This document shows, piece by piece, positions 8,157 to 16,732 of a stretch of 64,000 nucleotides of DNA. The notes below the pieces were generated by a model. The model did no database searches. It saw only the letters and a program-made list of their open reading frames with translations, and was not told the origin of the DNA. Positions within the stretch are counted from its first letter, which is position 1, and every line of letters begins with the position of its first letter. This stretch comes from Granulicella tundricola MP5ACTX9 (GTDB lineage: Bacteria; Acidobacteriota; Terriglobia; Terriglobales; Acidobacteriaceae), in contig NC_015064.1 in the NCBI RefSeq assembly GCF_000178975.2, positions 4,092,001 through 4,156,000 of the forward strand, in the 5' to 3' direction. The translations under genes and the position numbers were made by a program.

Positions 8157-10260
8157 CCCCCTCAAGCAGTTCCAGCAACCCAGCCTCATCCACCACCTTC
8201 ACCCCCAGGCTCTCTGCCTTCTCCAGCTTTGAGCCCGCATCCTCACCCGCCACCACATAATCCGTCTTCTTGCTCACACTGCCTGAAACCCGTCCTCCCG
8301 CCGCCTCAATCTTCTCCTTCGCAATCTCCCGAGTCAGCGTAGGCAGCGTCCCCGTCAGCACAAACGTCAGCCCTTCCAGCACCGTCGTCGTCACCCGCTT
8401 CTCCGCCTTCATCTCCAACCCAATCTCCAGCAACTCCTTTACCAGCGCCTGGTTCTGCTCCTGCGCAAAGAAGTCATGGACAGTCGCCGCAACGATCGGC
8501 CCAATCTCATTCACCTGGACCAGCTCGTCCTGGGTCGCACCCATCAAAGGCTCAATGGCCCCAAAGTGCGACGCCAGCAACTCCGCCGTCCTCTGCCCCA
8601 CATGACGAATTCCCAGCCCAAGCAAGACCCGTGACAACGGTGCCTTCTTCGACTTCGCGATCTCGTCCAGCAGCGCCTGTGCCGACTTATCTCCTACCCG
8701 CTCCAGCCCCACCAACTGTTCTTTCGTCAGCCTGTACAGATCGGCGATCGAGCGCACCAGCGGCTCCCTCACCGTAACCGGCGCAGCAGCCTCTTCCTTC
8801 TCGATATCGGTCTCATCTACCGCATCCTCCACCTGCCCCAGCAACTGCCCCACCATCGCATCCCCAAGCCCTTCAATATTCATTACCCCGCGAGCTCCAA
8901 AGTGAATCAACTCCTCCCTCAGCCGAGCCGGGCAACTGGCATTCACGCACCGCCAGTCCACCTCACCCTCCTCCTTCACCAGCGCACTCCCGCACGCCGG
9001 GCAGCACTCCGGAAACACAATCTCCTGCGTCCCCCGCGGCTTTTCCAGCACCACCCCCGTAATCTTTGGAATCACATCCCCGCCCCGTTCAACCGAAACG
9101 AAATCCCCAATCCGCACCCCCAGACGCACAATCTCATCCGGGTTATGCAGCGTAGCCCGCTTCACCGTCGTCCCGCCGATGAACACCGGCGATAACTGCG
9201 CCACCGGCGTCACCTTCCCCGTCCGCCCCACCTGGAAAGCCACTCCCTCCAGCTTCGTCACCCCCGCGCGAGCCGCAAACTTATAAGCAATCGCCCACCG
9301 CGGAGCCTTCCCCGTGAACCCCAACCGCCGCTGCTGCGCCGCCTTATCCACCTTGATCACAATCCCGTCGATCTCGTAACCCAGCGAGTCCCGCAGCGGC
9401 TCACACCGCTGAATAAACTCCCATACCCCGTCAATCGAGTCCACCGTCGCCACCTGCGGATTCACCCGCATCCCCGCCTTCCCCAGCGCCGTCAGCGCCT
9501 CGGACTGCGACCCCAGCAGCATCTCCCCACCCTCGGCCTGCAGCAAGAAGTAGGCATAAAAATCCAGCCGCCGCTGCGCCACGATGTTCGGCTCCAGCGT
9601 CCGGATCGTCCCCGCGGCCGCATTCCGCGGATTCGCCTTGGCCGCCAGCCCCGCAGCCTCAAACTCCTCGTTCATCTTCAGAAAAGCAGCATGAGGCATC
9701 ACGCACTCACCGCGAACCTCAAACTCCATCGGCAAACCCGCCGCCTTCAGCTTCGCCGCCGAAATCGTCAGCGGAATCGACCGAATCGTCCGCACATTCG
9801 ACGTCACATCCTCACCGGTAGTCCCGTCCCCGCGTGTCAACCCCCGCTCCAACTGCGATCCGTCGTGCGACGCTCCCCGGTAATGCAAGGCCAAAGAAAG
9901 CCCATCCAACTTCAACTCACACGTATAAGCCACCGCCTCCGTCCCCGGCAGTCCACCCCGCACCCTTACATCCCACGCCCGCAGGTCCTCCTCGTTATAA
10001 GCGTTGTCGAGCGAAAGCATAGGCCGTGAGTGCTTCACCTTCTGAAATCCATCCGCAGGCTTCCCCCCCACCCGCTGCGTAGGCGAATCCGAAGTCACCA
10101 TCTCCGGATGCTCCGCCTCCAGCGCCTTCAATCGGTTCATCAGCGAGTCGTACTGCCCATCCGTCAACTCCGGCGTATCCATCACGTAGTAAAGGTGCTC
10201 GTGATGCTCCAACTGCTCCCGCAACTCCTTCACCTGCTCCTCAACCGATCCCTTGCTCAT
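8146..10260 (-). CDS. ligA: NAD-dependent DNA ligase LigA
   Basis: 704 residues from the ATG at 10260, behind GGAGAGG; the frame also has a GTG one codon earlier. Seals nicks in duplex DNA during replication and repair using NAD. Domain order: Ia domain (about 5-75, with HEHLYYVMD), adenylation domain with the nucleophilic lysine K117 in CELKLDG, OB fold, a four-cysteine zinc finger (CCPACG ... CVNASC, about 420-445), helix-hairpin-helix repeats (about 510-600), and a C-terminal BRCT domain (about 625-700, LTFVLTGTLPTLTR). An acidic insertion follows the HhH start (EDAVDETDIEKEE). Length is slightly above E. coli LigA (671). This is the essential bacterial ligase. Confidence 0.97.
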   Translation of the reverse strand: MSKGSVEEQVKELREQLEHHEHLYYVMDTPELTDGQYDSLMNRLKALEAEHPEMVTSDSPTQRVGGKPADGFQKVKHSRPMLSLDNAYNEEDLRAWDVRVRGGLPGTEAVAYTCELKLDGLSLALHYRGASHDGSQLERGLTRGDGTTGEDVTSNVRTIRSIPLTISAAKLKAAGLPMEFEVRGECVMPHAAFLKMNEEFEAAGLAAKANPRNAAAGTIRTLEPNIVAQRRLDFYAYFLLQAEGGEMLLGSQSEALTALGKAGMRVNPQVATVDSIDGVWEFIQRCEPLRDSLGYEIDGIVIKVDKAAQQRRLGFTGKAPRWAIAYKFAARAGVTKLEGVAFQVGRTGKVTPVAQLSPVFIGGTTVKRATLHNPDEIVRLGVRIGDFVSVERGGDVIPKITGVVLEKPRGTQEIVFPECCPACGSALVKEEGEVDWRCVNASCPARLREELIHFGARGVMNIEGLGDAMVGQLLGQVEDAVDETDIEKEEAAAPVTVREPLVRSIADLYRLTKEQLVGLERVGDKSAQALLDEIAKSKKAPLSRVLLGLGIRHVGQRTAELLASHFGAIEPLMGATQDELVQVNEIGPIVAATVHDFFAQEQNQALVKELLEIGLEMKAEKRVTTTVLEGLTFVLTGTLPTLTREIAKEKIEAAGGRVSGSVSKKTDYVVAGEDAGSKLEKAESLGVKVVDEAGLLELLEGAKE

Positions 10261-10310
10261 CACAAATCCTCTCCACTAGACTAAAACGCCACAGCCCACA
10301 GGGAGCTTTT

Positions 10311-10360
10311 ACTGCTCCATACTGCCTTTCACTGCCTCACACTGCCCCATACTGTCCTTA
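10311..10360 (+). repeat. five 10-bp tandem repeats abutting a start codon
   Basis: Five consecutive decamers: ACTGCTCCAT, ACTGCCTTTC, ACTGCCTCAC, ACTGCCCCAT, ACTGTCCTTA. The last A is the first base of the ATG at 10360. The first four bases of each unit (ACTG) are invariant and the rest is pyrimidine-rich. The array takes the place of a Shine-Dalgarno sequence for the DUF457 gene, and lies 51 bp upstream of the divergent ligA start. Confidence 0.85.
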
Positions 10361-11406
10361 TGGAACCCGTAACCCACGTCCTCACCGGAGCCCTTATCTC
10401 CCGCACCGGCCTCAATCGCCGCGCCGCCTACTGCACCGCGGCCATGGCCATAGGAGCGGAACTCCCGGACATCGACACCCTCTGGTCCATCGAAGGCCCT
10501 CTGGCCTCCTTTCAGCACCATCGCGGCATCACCCACACCTTCGTCGGCATCCCGTTTGAAGCCGCAACCGTCACCCTCGCCTTCTACCTCTACCACCGCC
10601 TTCGCAAACAACCCAAAACAGCCGCCCCCGCTCGCTGGGCCGAACTATTCGCCTATACGCTCCTGGCGCTCCTCAGTCACCTCTTTCTGGACTGGACCAA
10701 CAACTACGGCCTCCGCCCCTTCTTCCCCTTCGACCCCCACTGGTACGCCGGCTCCTTCGTCTTTATCTTTGAGCCCATCTTGTTCCTCTTCCTCCTAATC
10801 GGCCTTCTGGCTCCATCTCTCTTCGGCCTCATCGGGTCAGAGGTCGGAGCACGCAAACCCCCATTCTCCGGCCGAGCCTGGCCCACAGCCGCCCTCCTCG
10901 CCATCTGTGCCCTCTGGCTCTTCCGCTTCAACCAGCATGCCGAAGCCCTCACCCTCGCCGCCCGAAACGCCCCGGAGGCCACCCGCGTCTACGCCAGCCC
11001 CCACCCCATCGACCCCTTCACCTGGCACATCGTAGCCGATACCCCCGACCACTACCAGCTCTCCACCCTCGACACCCACACCCAGCACTTCGACCCCACC
11101 GAGCCCTCCGACACCCTCTACAAACCCGCCATCACCCTGCCTCTCCTCGCCGCCAAGCGCACCGGGCTAGGCCGCATCTACCTCGACTGGTCCCAATACC
11201 CCATCCTCATCGAAGCCGCGGACACCACAGACCCCAATCACCCACTCGCCGTCGTCACCTTCACCGACGCCCGTTTCCTCTACAACACCTTCCTGGTGCA
11301 GGGCCGCACCCACGCCCCCATCAACGGACAGGTCACCCTGAACATGCAGGCCCCAGACGGCCAGCGCGTCATAGAGACCCGCATGGGCAACAAAATCCAG
11401 AGGTAG
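10360..11406 (+). CDS. DUF457/YdjM-family integral membrane protein (putative metal-dependent hydrolase)
   Basis: 348 residues. The N-terminus MEPVTHVLTGALISRTGL, then ELPDIDTLW and FQHHRGITHT, is the YdjM/DUF457 family signature, with conserved Asp and His residues suggesting a metal site at the membrane. Hydrophobic segments lie at about 5-30, 60-80, 95-115, 130-155 and 170-190. The C-terminal 150 residues form a soluble domain (from YASPHPIDPFTWHIVADTP) found in longer family members. E. coli YdjM is LexA-regulated; no LexA box is seen here. The start codon directly joins a 10-bp tandem repeat array and has no visible Shine-Dalgarno sequence. Confidence 0.85.
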   Translation: MEPVTHVLTGALISRTGLNRRAAYCTAAMAIGAELPDIDTLWSIEGPLASFQHHRGITHTFVGIPFEAATVTLAFYLYHRLRKQPKTAAPARWAELFAYTLLALLSHLFLDWTNNYGLRPFFPFDPHWYAGSFVFIFEPILFLFLLIGLLAPSLFGLIGSEVGARKPPFSGRAWPTAALLAICALWLFRFNQHAEALTLAARNAPEATRVYASPHPIDPFTWHIVADTPDHYQLSTLDTHTQHFDPTEPSDTLYKPAITLPLLAAKRTGLGRIYLDWSQYPILIEAADTTDPNHPLAVVTFTDARFLYNTFLVQGRTHAPINGQVTLNMQAPDGQRVIETRMGNKIQR

Positions 11407-11525
11407 CCGAGCCCCATTTCCGCCGGTGACCCATGATCGGCCCAGAGCCGGAAGTCCAGACCTAAGTCATCTGCTTTGAAGACTTTGGATCAAAACAGGG
11501 GGTAGGGGTCCAGGGGTCGATTTCC
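11407..11525. other. intergenic region with G-rich tract
   Basis: 119 bp between convergent genes. It holds a G-rich run near 11500-11520 (AGGGGGTAGGGGTCCAGGGG) with three tracts of four or more G, one short of a simple quadruplex. No promoter or hairpin with a T-tract is seen. Confidence 0.4.
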
Positions 11526-12239
11526 CTAAACCGCATCTCCAGGCCCCACCTCGATCGCCTCGTCCTCAACCGGCAGCGCAATCCCTCTCCGCCGGTCGAA
11601 CACCTTCCGCAACACATAGATCACAATCCCCACCGCGATGATCCCCATCACTGCCAACACCACCCCCAGGTGCCGGTGCAGCATCCGCAGCGAAGTGCTC
11701 AAAATCGCCGGCCCATACACAATCACCAGGATCGACTCGATCAGAAACCGCACAAACTTGCCCGACGCAATCGCCAGAAAGTAGCTCACCGGCCGCATCT
11801 CGAACACGCCCGCCGCCAGCTCGAACAGCTTCACCGGCATCGGGGGTGGGCACATCGCCGGCAGCATGATCGCCAGAAACTCCTGCTTCTCAAACCGGTC
11901 CCGCAGCTTCTCATAACGCTCCCGATTGATCCGCTTCAGCAGGAACAGCTCCCCACCCGCACGCCCCAGGTAATACGGCACCATGCTCCCAATCGCCGAC
12001 CCCAGGGACGCCATCAGGCAGTAAAGAAGAGCCTTTTTATGGTCGGCGGCACCATAACTCACCACAAGAGGGTCCAGAAACGGCAGCGGCATGGACGACG
12101 AGTCCACAATCGCCAGGATCAGAATCCCAAACACGCCGAACGGCTGCAGCACCGCCAGCAGCCACACCTTGGACTTGACCAGCCATCCGCCGATCTTCCT
12201 CCACGGAATCCCCGCCAGCACTAACCCCAGCCCGTTCAA
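11526..12239 (-). CDS. DedA/YqaA-like (VTT-domain) membrane protein
   Basis: 237 residues from a TTG at 12239 that overlaps the stop of the upstream mog-like gene (TTGA), with AAGGTGAGG about 8 bases before. The core (YGAADHKKALLYCLMASLGSAIGSMVPYYLGRAGG, seen in parts) and the following GRAGGELFLLKR match the VTT/SNARE-associated DedA superfamily. These are polytopic inner-membrane proteins linked to lipid carrier recycling and membrane homeostasis. Hydrophobic segments lie at about 25-50, 60-85, 135-155, 165-185 and 195-215. Translational coupling to the mog-like gene is seen, but no functional link is known. Confidence 0.82.
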   Translation of the reverse strand: MNGLGLVLAGIPWRKIGGWLVKSKVWLLAVLQPFGVFGILILAIVDSSSMPLPFLDPLVVSYGAADHKKALLYCLMASLGSAIGSMVPYYLGRAGGELFLLKRINRERYEKLRDRFEKQEFLAIMLPAMCPPPMPVKLFELAAGVFEMRPVSYFLAIASGKFVRFLIESILVIVYGPAILSTSLRMLHRHLGVVLAVMGIIAVGIVIYVLRKVFDRRRGIALPVEDEAIEVGPGDAV

Positions 12240-12745
12240 GCGCCAGCCTCACCTTCATGTCCGGTCCTGCCCGCCAGCAGCGCCAGCGCGTGCGGCAGCA
12301 GGTCCAGGATCGCCCGCAGCGACGTCTCCGCGCCCCTGGGGCTGCCCGGCAGGTTCACCACCAGCGTTCCATCCAGGCAGCCGCAAACCCCGCGGCTCAG
12401 GGGAGCCCGCGCCGTCTCCTTCAAGCCCTCCGCCCTCATCCGTTCCGCCAGCCCGTCCACCAGCCGGTCACATACGATTCTCGTCGCCTCCGGTGTAACA
12501 TCCCGAGGCGCTAAACCCGTCCCACCCGTCGTGACGATCAAATCCGCCTGCATGGCGTGGTGCCTCAGCGCATGTGCAATCTCCTGCACCTCGTCGGGCA
12601 GCGTAACCCGTACCGGCTCCGCCATCCCAGCCTCAACCAGCATCTTCGCTACCAGGGGCCCCGATACATCGACCTGCGTCCCCGCCGCACACCGGTCGCT
12701 GACCGTCACCACAACCGCCCGCATCTCATGACTAAAGGAATCCAT
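12236..12745 (-). CDS. MogA/MoaB-type molybdopterin biosynthesis protein
   Basis: 169 residues. MoCF-binding fold: VVVTVSDRCAAGTQVDVSGP near the N-terminus, then DLIVTTGGTGLAPRDVTPEAT (about 88-108), the GGTG signature that binds molybdopterin, and VVNLPGSPRGA near 128-140. These proteins adenylylate molybdopterin before molybdenum insertion. MogA and MoaB are too close to separate by eye; the length (under 200) suits either. ATG at 12745 behind GGTGGGG, or the internal ATG at 12724 (MRAVVV). No other moa/moe gene is nearby. The stop overlaps the TTG start of the DedA-like gene. Confidence 0.88.
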   Translation of the reverse strand: MDSFSHEMRAVVVTVSDRCAAGTQVDVSGPLVAKMLVEAGMAEPVRVTLPDEVQEIAHALRHHAMQADLIVTTGGTGLAPRDVTPEATRIVCDRLVDGLAERMRAEGLKETARAPLSRGVCGCLDGTLVVNLPGSPRGAETSLRAILDLLPHALALLAGRTGHEGEAGA

Positions 12746-12836
12746 ACCCCACCCAGTCTAAACGCCGCGTCTACACCCGTAACGCCGAATCCCCTAAACT
12801 AATAGAGTCGCTTAAACGTCTGACCTAAGAAGCCAA

Positions 12837-13937
12837 ATGCCCTCGCTCGAAACTCCCCCCAATCCGGCCCCGCCTACCCCACCGCCGGCCCAGCAGCCCC
12901 CAGTTCGCCTCCAGACGCGCCGCTTCGGTGAGCTTGAAGAGCATGAGCTCATCCACCTGCTTGATTCACTCGACGACGAGCGCTCCCGTTCCCGCTTCCG
13001 CGAGTCCATCTACGTCTCCCTGCTCTTCTATGTCGCCCTGGCCTGGTTCGTCCTCTACGGCCCCCGCGTCCTCTGGCACTCCCCCCAGATCGTCCCTGTA
13101 GAGACCAAGCGCGACAATAAGGAACTCACCTACCTCGAGACCCCCAAGGATCTTTTAAAGCACATTCCCAAGCCCACCACGGTCATCAGCGACAAGAGCG
13201 CCGTAGCCCAGACCGCGCATCCCACCCCCGAAGCCAAGCGCGGCACCCCTCCTCCGCAAGCAGCAGCGCCCCGCCCGGCCCCGCGCCCGCTCCCCCCTAC
13301 ACCTCAGCCTCAGCAACAGGCCCCGCCTCAACAGCAAGCACAGGTCCAGCCCCAGCCTCAGCAGCCCAAGCCGCTGCCACCCCAGCCTGCACACCCGCAG
13401 CCCAGTCAGGCTGCCATCCCCGATGCCCCCCGCCCATCGCAGAGCACCCGCCCCAACTTCGGCACTCCCATGACCCCCGGCCAGTCCATCGCGCAGGCCG
13501 CCCATGACGCTGCTTCAGGCGGGGGCCAAGGCGCCGGCGGAGACAACGGCACGGGAGCCAGGCCCGGACACCCAGGCACAAACACCGGCGCTGAGATCCT
13601 CTCCGATACGCTCGGCGTAGACTTCGGTCCTTACATTCAGCGTCTCCTCCGCATGGTGCGCGCCGCCTGGATTCCGCTCATCCCGGAAGAGACCCGCCCG
13701 CCCATCAGCAAGGAAGGCTCAACCCTCATCCGCTTCACGATCCTGCCCGATGGTCGGCTCAAGATCGGCGGAATGCACCTGGACGCTTCGACCCACGACC
13801 GCGCCATCGATGAAGCCGCATGGGGTGGGATCGTCGGCGTAGGACAGTATCCTCCGCTGCCCGCAAACTTCAAGGGGCCGGAGCTTACCCTGCGCATTCA
13901 GTTCAACATCGTCCAGAACCATCGCGGCGCCGAGTAG
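12837..13937 (+). CDS. TonB-like energy transducer with proline/glutamine-rich linker
   Basis: 366 residues. A proline-rich cytoplasmic N-terminus (about 1-25) and a charged helix (ELEEHELIHLLDSLDDERSRS) precede one membrane segment (ESIYVSLLFYVALAWFVLYG, about 62-81). A long periplasmic Pro/Gln/Ala-rich linker (about 130-230) and a C-terminal TonB/TolA-like domain (about 250-366, containing FTILPDGRLKIGG) follow. The linker is what lets TonB-type proteins span the periplasm. The long charged cytoplasmic N-terminus is unlike E. coli TonB, so a TolA-like role is possible. No exbB/exbD is adjacent; the window's set is at 29.9-31.7 kb. Confidence 0.75.
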   Translation: MPSLETPPNPAPPTPPPAQQPPVRLQTRRFGELEEHELIHLLDSLDDERSRSRFRESIYVSLLFYVALAWFVLYGPRVLWHSPQIVPVETKRDNKELTYLETPKDLLKHIPKPTTVISDKSAVAQTAHPTPEAKRGTPPPQAAAPRPAPRPLPPTPQPQQQAPPQQQAQVQPQPQQPKPLPPQPAHPQPSQAAIPDAPRPSQSTRPNFGTPMTPGQSIAQAAHDAASGGGQGAGGDNGTGARPGHPGTNTGAEILSDTLGVDFGPYIQRLLRMVRAAWIPLIPEETRPPISKEGSTLIRFTILPDGRLKIGGMHLDASTHDRAIDEAAWGGIVGVGQYPPLPANFKGPELTLRIQFNIVQNHRGAE

Positions 13938-13943
13938 CGCAAG

Positions 13944-14087
13944 GTGACTCCCCAGACCCCTCACCAGATGCAGGAACGCCGCCGCCAGCTTCGAGGTCTG
14001 CTCCTGCTGGCCGGAGCCGCACTGGCGTTCATCCTCTACCGCGCCCACCCGGCACAGATCTTCCACTCAAACTGGTGGCGACCCTAG
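13944..14087 (+). CDS. small single-pass membrane protein, 47 residues
   Basis: GTG at 13944, six bases after the TonB-like stop, or the in-frame ATG at 13968 (39 residues). The peptide has a basic N-terminus (MQERRRQLRG), one hydrophobic helix (LLLLAGAALAFILY) and ends HSNWWRP, a positive-inside single-pass arrangement. It ends 4 bases before miaA. The frame is open in a tight tonB-miaA gap and the composition is protein-like, but the Shine-Dalgarno sequence is weak. Function unknown. Confidence 0.5.
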   Translation: MTPQTPHQMQERRRQLRGLLLLAGAALAFILYRAHPAQIFHSNWWRP

Positions 14088-14091
14088 GCCT

Positions 14092-15048
14092 ATGGCTTTG
14101 AAGCCTCTCATCGTCACCCTGGGAGCAACTGCGTCCGGCAAGACGGCACTCTCCCTGGCGCTCGCCCAGCGCTTCTCCGGCGAGATCCTCTCCTGTGACT
14201 CAGTCGCCGTCTATCGCCACATGGAACTGGGAACCGCCAAGCCGTCTCAGGCAGAACGCGCCCTTGTCCCTCATCACTGCCTTGACCTCTACGACCCCAA
14301 CGAAGCCTGCAACGCAGGCGACTACGCCCGCCACGCCCGGGCAGCATTGGACGAAATAGCCTCTCGCAACCTGCTGCCGATCCTCTCCGGCGGTACCGGC
14401 CTCTATCTCCGCGCTCTCCTCGATGGCCTGTTCCCCTCGCCACAGCAGGACCCGGCGCTTCGTGAACTTCTCCGCCACCGCGCCGCAACCCGAGGCTCCG
14501 CTCACCTGCACCGCACGCTGACCCGCCTGGATCAAGTGGCGGCCCACGCCATCCACCCCAACGACATACCCAAGATCGTTCGGGCCATCGAAGTCTCGCT
14601 TCTGGCACGCCGTCCCATCACCGAGCAGTGGCAATCCGGCCGCGATGCCCTCACCGGCTACGCCATTCTGCGGCTAGGGCTTGACCCACCCCGCCCGGAG
14701 CTTTACCAACGCATCAATCTTCGTGCTCAAGCCATGTTTACCAACGGTCTCATCGACGAGACCCGAGATCTCATCGCTCGCTTCGGTCCAGACTGCCGTC
14801 CGTTCTCGTCGCTCGGATACGCGGAGGCCAGCGAGGTTCTACGCGGGGAACTCACGGAGGCTGCAGCAATCCTTCAAGCGCAGCAAGGCCATCGTCATTA
14901 TGCGAAACGCCAGATGACGTGGTTCCGCCGCGAAGCCGAGCTTCATGAGGTCCACTGGCTCAAGGCTCCAGGCGATTCACCCGAAGCCGAAAGACAAGCG
15001 ATTCAACTCGTCGAAAAACATCTTCAAGCCGCTACGCTGATGTCTTGA
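14092..15048 (+). CDS. miaA: tRNA dimethylallyltransferase
   Basis: 318 residues. Transfers dimethylallyl to N6 of A37 in tRNAs reading UNN codons, using dimethylallyl diphosphate. Visible: the P-loop-like GATASGKTA (about 11-19), SCDSVAVYRHMELGTAKP (about 34-51; the catalytic Asp is in this segment), HHCLDLYDPNE, the SGGTGLYLRAL motif (about 99-109), the EIASRN helix, and PFSSLGYAEA plus RHYAKRQMTWFRR near the C-terminus, which bind the tRNA. Length is normal. It follows the small membrane ORF by 4 bases and overlaps the convergent gene by 17 bases. Confidence 0.97.
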   Translation: MALKPLIVTLGATASGKTALSLALAQRFSGEILSCDSVAVYRHMELGTAKPSQAERALVPHHCLDLYDPNEACNAGDYARHARAALDEIASRNLLPILSGGTGLYLRALLDGLFPSPQQDPALRELLRHRAATRGSAHLHRTLTRLDQVAAHAIHPNDIPKIVRAIEVSLLARRPITEQWQSGRDALTGYAILRLGLDPPRPELYQRINLRAQAMFTNGLIDETRDLIARFGPDCRPFSSLGYAEASEVLRGELTEAAAILQAQQGHRHYAKRQMTWFRREAELHEVHWLKAPGDSPEAERQAIQLVEKHLQAATLMS

Positions 15049-15460
15049 CCGCAGTCCCGGAGCTCTGCCCGCTCTGCACCAGATAGCTCGACAGACCAGC
15101 CAGCGCGTCCTCCGTACTTCCGGAGTTGAGCGCGCTTGAGATAGACGACACGACCTTCTCAAGAGAGCCTGTCCCTGGAGCCTGTGACGCGCTCGCCGTG
15201 GGCCCCTGCAAGCTTTGCTGCGCCTTCAGATCCTGTTTCAGCTTCAGCAGATCTTCACTCGACTTCTGAATGTTGCCGGAGGCAAGATCCGTCAGCAGCG
15301 CGGAAAGATCCTTGGCAAGTGGGTTCGGCGGTGCGGTGCTGCCTGCACTGACGATCGGCGTACTGGTGCTGTCTGCATCCGGGGCTGGCACCGTCGCCAC
15401 GCCCGCAGACGATGAGTTATAGTCCGCCACCGATGCGACTGGAATCGTTGTAAGAGACAT
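15032..15460 (-). CDS. Ser/Ala-rich protein of unknown function
   Basis: 142 residues, ATG at 15460 with GGAG about 8 bases upstream. Low-complexity Ser/Ala/Thr/Pro N-terminus (about 1-45), then a helical middle (LAKDLSALLTDLASGNIQKS, SEDLLKLKQDLKAQQ) and a second helical segment (LEKVVSSISSALNSG ... ALAGLSSYLVQS). There is no signal peptide. The regular leucine spacing suggests short amphipathic helices. I do not recognise it. The 3' end overlaps miaA by 17 bases on the other strand. Confidence 0.6.
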   Translation of the reverse strand: MSLTTIPVASVADYNSSSAGVATVPAPDADSTSTPIVSAGSTAPPNPLAKDLSALLTDLASGNIQKSSEDLLKLKQDLKAQQSLQGPTASASQAPGTGSLEKVVSSISSALNSGSTEDALAGLSSYLVQSGQSSGTAVKTSA

Positions 15461-15545
15461 GGAAGCTCCATTCCTGAAAGCAGAATTGAAGACCTCATCG
15501 GCATGGAGAATGCAAACTTGAGCAAACTCTAATGAACTCCGCCAA

Positions 15546-15575
15546 TAAAAAAGGGTGCCGAAATCTCCGGCACCC
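15546..15575 (-). terminator. intrinsic terminator of glycine-zipper lipoprotein gene
   Basis: On the minus strand the stem GGGTGCCG/CGGCACCC (8 bp, 7-nt loop) is followed by six T. It starts 21 bases after the stop of the gene at 15596. Confidence 0.85.
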
Positions 15576-15595
15576 TGATCAGCAGAAACAGCGTT

Positions 15596-16615
15596 CTACA
15601 TCGGTGAAACAGCCAGATCGTCCGCGAGCTTGAAGTCCACAATGCTCTCCGCCGGAATCACGATATCCCGATTGCCCGTGAGTCCTCCGACGAGCGTGCC
15701 CGCGCCGCCACCAGCAAGGCCGCCGACCAGCAAGCCAACGCCGCCGGTCGCAACGCCGCCCACCAGCATCCCGAGACCCGCTCCGCCACCGATGAACGCA
15801 GCAGACCGCTTACCCTTGCCCTTCTTCGTCCGCACGTTGTCTCTCGTGTCCAGCTCATAGCGAGTTCCGTTGAGCCTCATCGCCACAAGCCTCAACTCAA
15901 GGATCGAACGCCCCTTGAAGTGCCCGCGCCGGTGCGACGCATCGATCACCCCTTCAACCGGGGTTCCGGTCGGAATCACCTCGCGACCCTCTTCAACGAC
16001 AGGACGAGCAATCTCTCCAGTAAACCGATCCCCGGCGCGGCTGGTCTTCACGTTGATCGTCTGGTTCACTCGAATAGCTAGCGTCGTCCCACGCGGCACG
16101 TTCATATTCAGCGGAGAGACCACCGGTCCAGATCCAACTGGAGCAGGTCCGCTCTGTGCCGGCCCGTTATACGCTGCCCCTGGAGCAGAAGCCCCATTGT
16201 CATAACCAGGCCCGCCGTTGACCGGCTGCTGCGTTCCATATTGGCCGGGAGGTCCCACCGGTCCCGACACCGGCTGCTGTACGACAGGGCCCACCACAGG
16301 CTGCATGCTCGTGGACGTGCTCGTCGACTGCGTGGTATTTCCGCCACTCACCTGTCGCTTCGTCACGGTTGTCGTCACCTGTTGCGTCGCCTGACCCTGA
16401 GCCGGAGGCTGCACCACAACGGTCGTCGTATTCCCGTCCTTATCGGTCCAGACCACCTGCTGGGGAGATCCTGTCGCGGTGGCCTGCTGCTTCGCCTGTG
16501 CGATCGCGGCGTCATTCGCCTTATCTGCTGCGCTCTTGCATCCCGCGAAGGCCAGCGTCAACGCCAGCGCTCCAACCGTCAGTCCCTGCCGCATACCATT
16601 CCGTGCATCGATCAT
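15596..16615 (-). CDS. glycine-zipper lipoprotein
   Basis: 339 residues from the ATG at 16615, chosen because GAGGA lies 5 bases upstream and a lipoprotein signal follows (LALTLAFAGC, Cys near residue 26); the longer open frame would run into kbl on the other strand. After the Cys comes a Lys/Ala-rich helix, then a Thr/Gln/Pro/Gly-rich linker (about 60-165), then a beta-rich domain (TLAIRVNQTINVKTSRAGD, about 185-270), then a glycine zipper (GGGAGLGMLVGGVATGG, about 280-315) of the kind that inserts in membranes, and a short beta tail. Probably an envelope-associated lipoprotein; function unknown. Confidence 0.8.
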   Translation of the reverse strand: MIDARNGMRQGLTVGALALTLAFAGCKSAADKANDAAIAQAKQQATATGSPQQVVWTDKDGNTTTVVVQPPAQGQATQQVTTTVTKRQVSGGNTTQSTSTSTSMQPVVGPVVQQPVSGPVGPPGQYGTQQPVNGGPGYDNGASAPGAAYNGPAQSGPAPVGSGPVVSPLNMNVPRGTTLAIRVNQTINVKTSRAGDRFTGEIARPVVEEGREVIPTGTPVEGVIDASHRRGHFKGRSILELRLVAMRLNGTRYELDTRDNVRTKKGKGKRSAAFIGGGAGLGMLVGGVATGGVGLLVGGLAGGGAGTLVGGLTGNRDIVIPAESIVDFKLADDLAVSPM

Positions 16616-16732
16616 GATCGTCCTCGTGTCCAACGTGATGAAAAGGGAGAGTTTCCCGTGGGGCCTATCAAGTCCGATGCAAGCAATCTCACTTCGTCTG
16701 CTTGCACACGGAAAACATTTACGATTGAACTC

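Noticed and set aside
11496..11520. Possible G-quadruplex
   Set aside because: Only three tracts of four or more G; the fourth tract is missing.
16241..16732. N-terminal extension of the kbl frame
   Set aside because: Arg/His/Leu-rich shadow of the lipoprotein gene on the other strand; the family begins near the ATG at 16733.
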